A stretch of DNA of 8,355 bases, taken from an uncultured Oscillospiraceae bacterium. GTDB lineage: Bacteria > Bacillota > Clostridia > Oscillospirales > Oscillospiraceae. The position numbers were made by a program, and so were the translations under genes. Within the stretch, counting starts at the first letter, position 1. Each line of letters starts with the position of its first letter. This document shows, one piece after another, positions 4,354 through 8,355 of this stretch. The notes beneath the pieces are model-generated. The model was not told the DNA's origin. It did not search any database and saw only the letters and a list, made by a program, of their open reading frames with translations. Where the stretch lies: assembly GCA_900758315.1 (NCBI GenBank), contig CAAERF010000486.1, forward strand, positions 1 to 8,355, written 5' to 3'.

Positions 4354-5121
4354 TTGGCAACACGAGGCAAAAAAGAGAAAAAGTATCCGCCTATGCCCGC
4401 AAACTGGATGTACAAGCGCGGGGATGTCTACATGATGGATCTGAATCCTTACAGCGGTTCCGAACAAGGCGGCATCCGACCTGCCATTGTTGTCCAGAAC
4501 GATGACGGTAATTTTTATTCCAATGTTCTTCTGGTCGTTCCGCTGACAACACAGATCAAAAAGCGAAATATGCCGACGCATTTTATTCTGCACAATCGTT
4601 TTTTGAGTGCGCCATCTATGGCGATTTGCGAAAGCCCGCGCCCCGCAGATAAATCCAGAGTGTTAAGCTACCTTGGGCACCTGTCCAAATATGAAATGCG
4701 GCAAGTGTCAGTGTGTCTGCAATACAGCTTTGGGTTCATTGGATACAAGTCATTCCGAAAATACCTTACGGCTCCTCCGCAGGAGGATGTTCTCGCCGCT
4801 GCAAAAGAGCTGCTCTCCCAGCAGTTTCAGAATCTTCGTGTGCTGAACAGTCAGCCCCCTGCTCTCGCCAAGCACACAAAAGGCGATCTACATAGCATTG
4901 AGCAGATATCGGAAAGGATGCTCTCCACCCCGACAGAATCTTCTGTTGAGTTCATGGTCGCAGAACTGGATGATGCACTTCAATCGCTTATGTTCCGCTG
5001 GAATATCTGTTATGAACGGTATTCCAGTTTCCGCTTATCCGATAACGAAAAGAAAAAAATCGGTTTGATTATCCAATCAGGAATTGATTTTCTGCAAAAG
5101 AAGAAGGAGGTTCCTTTATGA
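4354..5121 (+). CDS. MazF/PemK-family protein with a long C-terminal extension
   Basis: A 255-residue protein whose residues 20-128 match the MazF/PemK endoribonuclease fold: KRGDVYMMDLNP (21-32), GSEQGGIRPAIVVQND (35-50) and the PLTTQ segment. Aligned by eye with B. subtilis MazF (about 116 aa), the catalytic Arg and Thr correspond to R42 and T65, so the active site looks intact. The family cuts mRNA at short sequence motifs as a toxin. Residues 129-255 are additional, rich in predicted helix (for example EFMVAELDDALQSLMF and DNEKKKIGLIIQSGIDFL) and not recognised. The start is a TTG with AAAGGAG 9 nt upstream, which implies low expression. No MazE-like antitoxin gene lies upstream. The stop overlaps the next start (ATGA), coupling it to the ParB-like gene. 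The tail could be a regulatory, targeting or neutralising domain; that is inference. Confidence 0.85.
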   Translation: MATRGKKEKKYPPMPANWMYKRGDVYMMDLNPYSGSEQGGIRPAIVVQNDDGNFYSNVLLVVPLTTQIKKRNMPTHFILHNRFLSAPSMAICESPRPADKSRVLSYLGHLSKYEMRQVSVCLQYSFGFIGYKSFRKYLTAPPQEDVLAAAKELLSQQFQNLRVLNSQPPALAKHTKGDLHSIEQISERMLSTPTESSVEFMVAELDDALQSLMFRWNICYERYSSFRLSDNEKKKIGLIIQSGIDFLQKKKEVPL

Positions 5122-5903
5122 TGAACGCAGTTGTAAAACCTTACCATGAGATGTGCCTGAACAGCAGCGAACTGATCGTGCCGCGCGACACTTATCAGCG
5201 TGCTCTTCACCCCGCTCGTGTTGCCCGCATCGCAAAAGAATTTGACGAGCGGGTTGCCAATGAGCCGAAGATCAGCTTCCGGGATGGTCACTACTATGTG
5301 ATGGACGGACAGAACACCATCGCTGCACGGAAATTTCTGAACGGCGGCGAAGATTTGCAGATTCGCTGCAAGGTTTATTTTGGTATGACAGAACGAGAAG
5401 AAGCCCTCCTGTTTGCACAGCAGACAGGCATTTCGGAACGGCTGAGTGCAGGACAGAAGCTCCGTGCCCTGATTTTTGCAGGGGAGCCTGCTGCCGTTGC
5501 ATTCCAGCAGGCCACCGAATTGGCTGGCGTTCATCTTTCTTTTGAAGAAGGCCGGGGCAAGCAGCGGATCAGCTGCATCGCAACCGCCTATCACGAATTC
5601 ATCCGGCTTGGTCCTGAACTGTATATCGAATCCCTTGATGTTTTGCTGAATGCGTGGGACGGAGAACCTGATTCCATGAGTTCTGCAAATCTGCTCGGCA
5701 TCTGCCGCTTTGTAGAACTGTACCACTCCGAATACAGTAAAAGCCGTCTGATTGCCAAACTGCGGCAGGTCGATGCATTCACGATTTTTCGCCTTGCACG
5801 AACCGCAGGCGTAAGCCTTCCCGGCAAGACGAAGTACCTTCAGCAGGTCTATACTATTTATAATGGTGGCAGCCGCCGGGCTGCATTGCCGCTCAAGTTT
5901 TAA
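5118..5903 (+). CDS. ParB/sulfiredoxin-like protein, DUF6551 type
   Basis: A 261-residue protein. The N-terminal half resembles the ParB/Srx fold: VPRDTYQRALHPARVARIAK (21-40), then a strand and the signature VMDGQNTIAAR (61-71), followed by KVYFGMTEREEALLFAQQTG. DGQ-T-AA sits where ParB-like proteins bind nucleotide or catalyse. The pattern fits the DUF6551-type proteins of Firmicute mobile elements; the family name is from memory. The C-terminal half is helical and has no recognised motif. AAGGAGG (5104-5110) lies 7 nt before ATG 5118; a second ATG follows at 5121. It overlaps the MazF gene by 4 nt, so the two are made together. Possible jobs are element partitioning, DNA processing or control of the MazF partner. 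Only the fold-level call is well supported. Confidence 0.75.
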   Translation: MMNAVVKPYHEMCLNSSELIVPRDTYQRALHPARVARIAKEFDERVANEPKISFRDGHYYVMDGQNTIAARKFLNGGEDLQIRCKVYFGMTEREEALLFAQQTGISERLSAGQKLRALIFAGEPAAVAFQQATELAGVHLSFEEGRGKQRISCIATAYHEFIRLGPELYIESLDVLLNAWDGEPDSMSSANLLGICRFVELYHSEYSKSRLIAKLRQVDAFTIFRLARTAGVSLPGKTKYLQQVYTIYNGGSRRAALPLKF

Positions 5904-5933
5904 CTTTAAGTATATTTAACGAGGTATTATCCA

Positions 5934-6179
5934 ATGGTTATCCATGAAGAACCTTCGCCCAACTCGGTTTCCTCCCCTGTTTCCACAGCAAAGGACAGCC
6001 GCTGCTATACCGTAGAAGACCTGATGGAAATGCTGCTCCTGAGCCGTCCCACTGTCTACCGTCTACTGAAGCAGAACGAATTCCGCTGGTTCAAGGTAAG
6101 CGGCGCTTACCGTATTTCCAAAGCCAGCTTTGAAGCATGGCTCAATGATGGCACTGTTGAACGCAATCCCGCTGTTTGA
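5934..6179 (+). CDS. Excisionase-like single-HTH protein (81 aa)
   Basis: An 81-residue protein with a MerR/HTH_17-type winged helix at 25-71: YTVEDLMEMLLLSRPTVYRL, a short turn, then the wing RWFKVSGAYRISKASFEAWL. The first 22 residues are Ser/Pro-rich and probably disordered. GAGGT (5921-5925) is 8 nt before ATG 5934, and the gene starts 30 nt after the ParB-like gene. Proteins of this size and fold beside a tyrosine integrase commonly act as excisionases or recombination directionality factors, bending DNA at attachment sites. They can also be plain regulators. A strong hairpin follows, so it may be the last gene of the MazF operon. Confidence 0.8.
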   Translation: MVIHEEPSPNSVSSPVSTAKDSRCYTVEDLMEMLLLSRPTVYRLLKQNEFRWFKVSGAYRISKASFEAWLNDGTVERNPAV

Positions 6180-6212
6180 CATCCTCAACATTTCACGCGA
6201 AATCTGCTATTC

Positions 6213-6246
6213 TTTAGCCGGGATGAGAAATCCCGGCTAAACTTTT
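6213..6246 (+). terminator. Intrinsic terminator/attenuator between the two HTH genes
   Basis: TTTAGCCGGGAT (6213-6224) pairs perfectly with ATCCCGGCTAAA (6230-6241): 12 bp with loop GAGAA, followed by CTTTTAC. It lies 33 nt after the excisionase-like gene and ends 10 nt before the ribosome binding site of the next gene. It can end the upstream operon or attenuate read-through into the integrase module. A TTGACA at 6176-6181 has no -10 at 17 bp, so the source of downstream transcription is unclear. Confidence 0.75.
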
Positions 6247-6269
6247 ACATAGATAGAGAGGTGTCTTTC

Positions 6270-7160
6270 ATGGATGATATGCGGAATACTTCGGCTCCCT
6301 TATACGGAAAAGCTGAACCTGCCACTACCAAAACCACCATGTCGGTTCGTGAGATGCGGCAGCTTCTCGGCCTTGGCAAAACAGACAGCTATTGGCTGCT
6401 TCATAAGAATCTCTTTGAAGTCATTCTGATAAACGACAAAAGGCGTATCGTTATTTCCAGCTTTGAGAAATGGTATGCCAATCAGGTCAAATATCATAAG
6501 GTCAATGGTTCGCCACCGGGCGAGGAACTTTGCAGACGGTCCTATTCCGTTCCTGACGCCGCCGAGATATTGAAGGTGAAACCCGAAACGATCTATACAC
6601 TCATCCGACAGGGCAAGTTGAAAACAGAAACGGCAGACTTCTGTATGAGAATTCCCAAAGAGGACTTTGAGCGGTGGTACCGATCACAAAGTCGCTACCG
6701 CACAGCAGCCGACCGTGAGCGTGACCGGGAGATTGAAGCGCAAACCATCTCCATCCCGGAAATGGCAAAACTACTCGGTATCCCACGCAAGAATGTTTAT
6801 GGGATTCTTGATTGCAAAAAATACCGAGATTGTTTCGTCATTGAGCGCGTGGCCGACAGGCCGCGCATTACCAAAAAAAGTTTTAAGGCATGGCTTAAAA
6901 GCCAATCTACATACCAACTTCAAAAACCGAAAAAAGAAACGCATGAGGAGCCGCCGCTAAAACTGCAATGTCCCAAGAATGGGAAATACTACAGTTTTCA
7001 GGAAATTCAGGCTTTTTACGGAATCAGCCGCCCAACACTTGACTCGTGGGTTCTCAAAGAAGGAATTCCAACGATGAAGTTGGGAAGGGTAAAACGCATC
7101 CAAAAAGATGCTTTCGATGAAGTTCTGAAGTCCAAACGTAAAGTAGAGGAGGATGTATAA
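6270..7160 (+). CDS. Protein with four tandem excisionase-like HTH domains
   Basis: A 296-residue protein built from four MerR/HTH_17-like units: about 24-75 (MSVREMRQLLGLGKTDSYWL), 92-143 (YSVPDAAEILKVKPETIYTL), 160-215 (ISIPEMAKLLGIPRKNVYGI) and 241-287 (YSFQEIQAFYGISRPTLDSW). The first three end in the same tail: FEKWYANQVKY (65-75), FERWYRSQSRY (133-143) and FKAWLKSQSTY (205-215). Linkers are charged and hydrophilic. The start at ATG 6270 is set by GAGAGGTG (6256-6263), 6 nt upstream; the in-frame GTG at 6261 lies within that site. Its stop overlaps the integrase start (TAATG), so the two are co-translated. The role is inferred: a DNA-bending or site-bridging partner of the integrase, or a regulator reading several sites at once. 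The repeat structure is directly visible. Confidence 0.82.
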   Translation: MDDMRNTSAPLYGKAEPATTKTTMSVREMRQLLGLGKTDSYWLLHKNLFEVILINDKRRIVISSFEKWYANQVKYHKVNGSPPGEELCRRSYSVPDAAEILKVKPETIYTLIRQGKLKTETADFCMRIPKEDFERWYRSQSRYRTAADRERDREIEAQTISIPEMAKLLGIPRKNVYGILDCKKYRDCFVIERVADRPRITKKSFKAWLKSQSTYQLQKPKKETHEEPPLKLQCPKNGKYYSFQEIQAFYGISRPTLDSWVLKEGIPTMKLGRVKRIQKDAFDEVLKSKRKVEEDV

Positions 7161-8355
7161 TGGCTAGCATTGTCAAACGCAATAACCGATACTGCGTTGT
7201 CTATACCTACAAACACACTAATGGAACACTAAAGCAGAAATGGGAAACCTTTACCGACCTTGCAGATGCCAAAAACCGTAAGAAAGAGGTCGAATACAAA
7301 GAATCCGTCGGTACCTTTGTGGCACCCCAGTGCCGAACTCTAAAAGACCTGCTTAAAGAATATGTCACCCTGTACGGAAGAACCAAATGGGCACTTTCAA
7401 CCTATCAATCAAACACTGCACTGATTTCAAACTACATAGAACCGCTTATCGGCTCAATGAAGCTGCAAGATCTCACCACCCGCGTAATTGAGGGATATTA
7501 TCAGCGGCTGCTTAAATACGAAGCCGTTGACCCTATGTGTGGAAAGCGTCAGCATCAATACGTTTCTCCCGGCACGGTTCGTTCGGTTCACAAAATTTTG
7601 AGAAGTGCCTTTGAGCAGGCTGTAAAGTGGGAACTTATGGAAAAGAATCCCTGTATTTATGCCACCTTGCCCAAATACACTGCAAAGAAGCGTGATATCT
7701 GGACTGCCGAGACCCTGTTCCATGCCTTAGAAGTCTGTGATGATCCACGGCTCCGGCTTTGCATCAACCTCTCCTTCTCTTGTTCCCTGCGCTTAGGGGA
7801 ATTGCTCGGTCTGACATGGGATTGTGTGGATATCTCCCCCGAAAGCATTGAAGCCGGGCGAGCCTCCATTTACATAAATAAGGAATTGCAGCGTGTAGAT
7901 ATTGCTTCGCTGAACGCCTTGGAAAATAAAAATGTCATCACTCGTTTTCCCTCGCTGAGTTCCCGCTGCACCACGGTCCAGGTTCTGAAAAGCCCTAAAA
8001 CAGACAGCAGTATCCGAACCATCTTCCTGCCCAAAACGGTCGCTGAAATGCTCGTTGAATTCAAAGCAGAGCAGGATATGACAAAGGAAGCACTGGGTGC
8101 AGAGTATGCAGACTATAATCTCGTGGTTGCCGGCCCGCTGGGAATGCCGACCGAACAATCCACCATTAACGGTGCATTGAAGCAGCTGATTGAGGAAAAC
8201 GATCTCCCCAAAGTGGTTTTCCACAGCTTCCGACACTCCAGCATTACATACAAGCTCAAACTGAACGGCGGCGATATCAAAGCCGTGCAGGGCGATTCCG
8301 GTCATGCACAGGCTTCGATGGTCACCGAGCAGTACGCACACATTCTGGATGATGA
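7160..8355 (+). CDS. Tyrosine recombinase/integrase (partial, C-terminus cut by window)
   Basis: 398 residues are visible with no stop, so the end lies beyond the window. Residues 1-56 look like an arm-binding domain. About 58-165 is the SAM-like core-binding domain (CRTLKDLLKEYVTLYG to ELMEKNPC). The catalytic domain follows with all expected residues: R211 (SCSLRLGELLGLTW), K280 (SPKTDSSIRT), H355-x2-R358 (HSFRHSS), H382 (SGHAQ) and nucleophile Y392 (EQYAHI). About 69 residues lie between R211 and K280, more than in phage lambda integrase, which indicates an insertion before the Lys beta-hairpin. GAGGAGG (7146-7152) is 7 nt before the ATG. It catalyses integration and excision of the element. 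Only a short C-terminal tail is expected to be missing. The attachment site is not in view and probably lies downstream. Confidence 0.95.
   Translation, partial: MASIVKRNNRYCVVYTYKHTNGTLKQKWETFTDLADAKNRKKEVEYKESVGTFVAPQCRTLKDLLKEYVTLYGRTKWALSTYQSNTALISNYIEPLIGSMKLQDLTTRVIEGYYQRLLKYEAVDPMCGKRQHQYVSPGTVRSVHKILRSAFEQAVKWELMEKNPCIYATLPKYTAKKRDIWTAETLFHALEVCDDPRLRLCINLSFSCSLRLGELLGLTWDCVDISPESIEAGRASIYINKELQRVDIASLNALENKNVITRFPSLSSRCTTVQVLKSPKTDSSIRTIFLPKTVAEMLVEFKAEQDMTKEALGAEYADYNLVVAGPLGMPTEQSTINGALKQLIEENDLPKVVFHSFRHSSITYKLKLNGGDIKAVQGDSGHAQASMVTEQYAHILDD

Noticed and set aside
5010..5726. Minus-strand 238-codon open frame opposite the MazF/ParB-like genes
   Set aside because: It has no family motif or ribosome binding site, and the overlapping plus-strand genes are clearly real.
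6176..6213. Promoter for the four-HTH/integrase pair from TTGACA at 6176 with TATTCT at 6208
   Set aside because: The spacing is 26 bp, far from 17. The TG-C-TATTCT extended -10 alone is too weak, and the start would fall inside the terminator hairpin.
7793..8341. Minus-strand 182-codon open frame inside the integrase gene
   Set aside because: It is a shadow of the integrase, whose catalytic residues are all present in the plus-strand frame.

Overview
The window looks like part of an integrative or mobilisable element from a low-to-mid GC Firmicute, most likely a gut Clostridium-class bacterium (Oscillospiraceae or Lachnospiraceae type). This is inferred from strong AGGAGG-type ribosome binding sites, consensus sigma-A promoters, ATGA/TAATG gene overlaps, and protein families typical of clostridial accessory DNA (ImmA/IrrE peptidase, zinc-ribbon microproteins, XRE repressor, MazF, ParB-like DUF6551-type protein, excisionase-like HTH proteins, tyrosine integrase). 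No ribosomal, tRNA or central-metabolism gene is present. Genus and exact element family cannot be fixed from the sequence alone.

Layout. (1) Positions 1-120 hold two divergent promoters. One reads left towards a gene just outside the window. The other is a perfect TTGACA-17-TATAAT reading right. (2) 205-1640 (+) is a four-gene operon: a CxxC/CxxC microprotein, a small cysteine-containing protein, an ImmA/IrrE-type metallopeptidase and a second zinc-ribbon microprotein. (3) 1641-1960 has no protein gene but contains a run of RNA-like hairpins, including a 34-position stem with a 3-nt loop followed by seven T. (4) 1961-2248 (+) is an XRE-type repressor-like protein. It converges on (5) 2305-3702 (-), an ATPase_2/DUF234-type ATPase with its own strong promoter and a 12-bp palindromic operator; a hairpin terminator lies between the two. 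(6) 3795-4353 has no intact gene. It holds a probable frameshifted minus-strand gene remnant, short repeats and hairpins. (7) 4354-5903 (+) is a MazF-domain protein with a long C-terminal extension, overlapping a ParB-like protein by 4 nt. (8) 5934-8355 (+) is the recombination module: a one-HTH excisionase-like protein, a hairpin terminator or attenuator, a protein built from four tandem excisionase-like HTH units, and a tyrosine integrase cut by the window edge.

How it may work together (inference). The ImmA-like peptidase and the XRE protein, or the unseen divergent gene on the left, could form a repressor/anti-repressor switch for the element. The HTH proteins would steer the integrase. 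The MazF/ParB-like pair may serve maintenance or defence. The ATPase, transcribed the opposite way from its own regulated promoter, looks like cargo. The points most worth following are the plus-strand structured RNA at 1665-1819, the MazF fusion without an adjacent MazE-like antitoxin, the four-HTH array next to the integrase, and the palindrome over the ATPase promoter.
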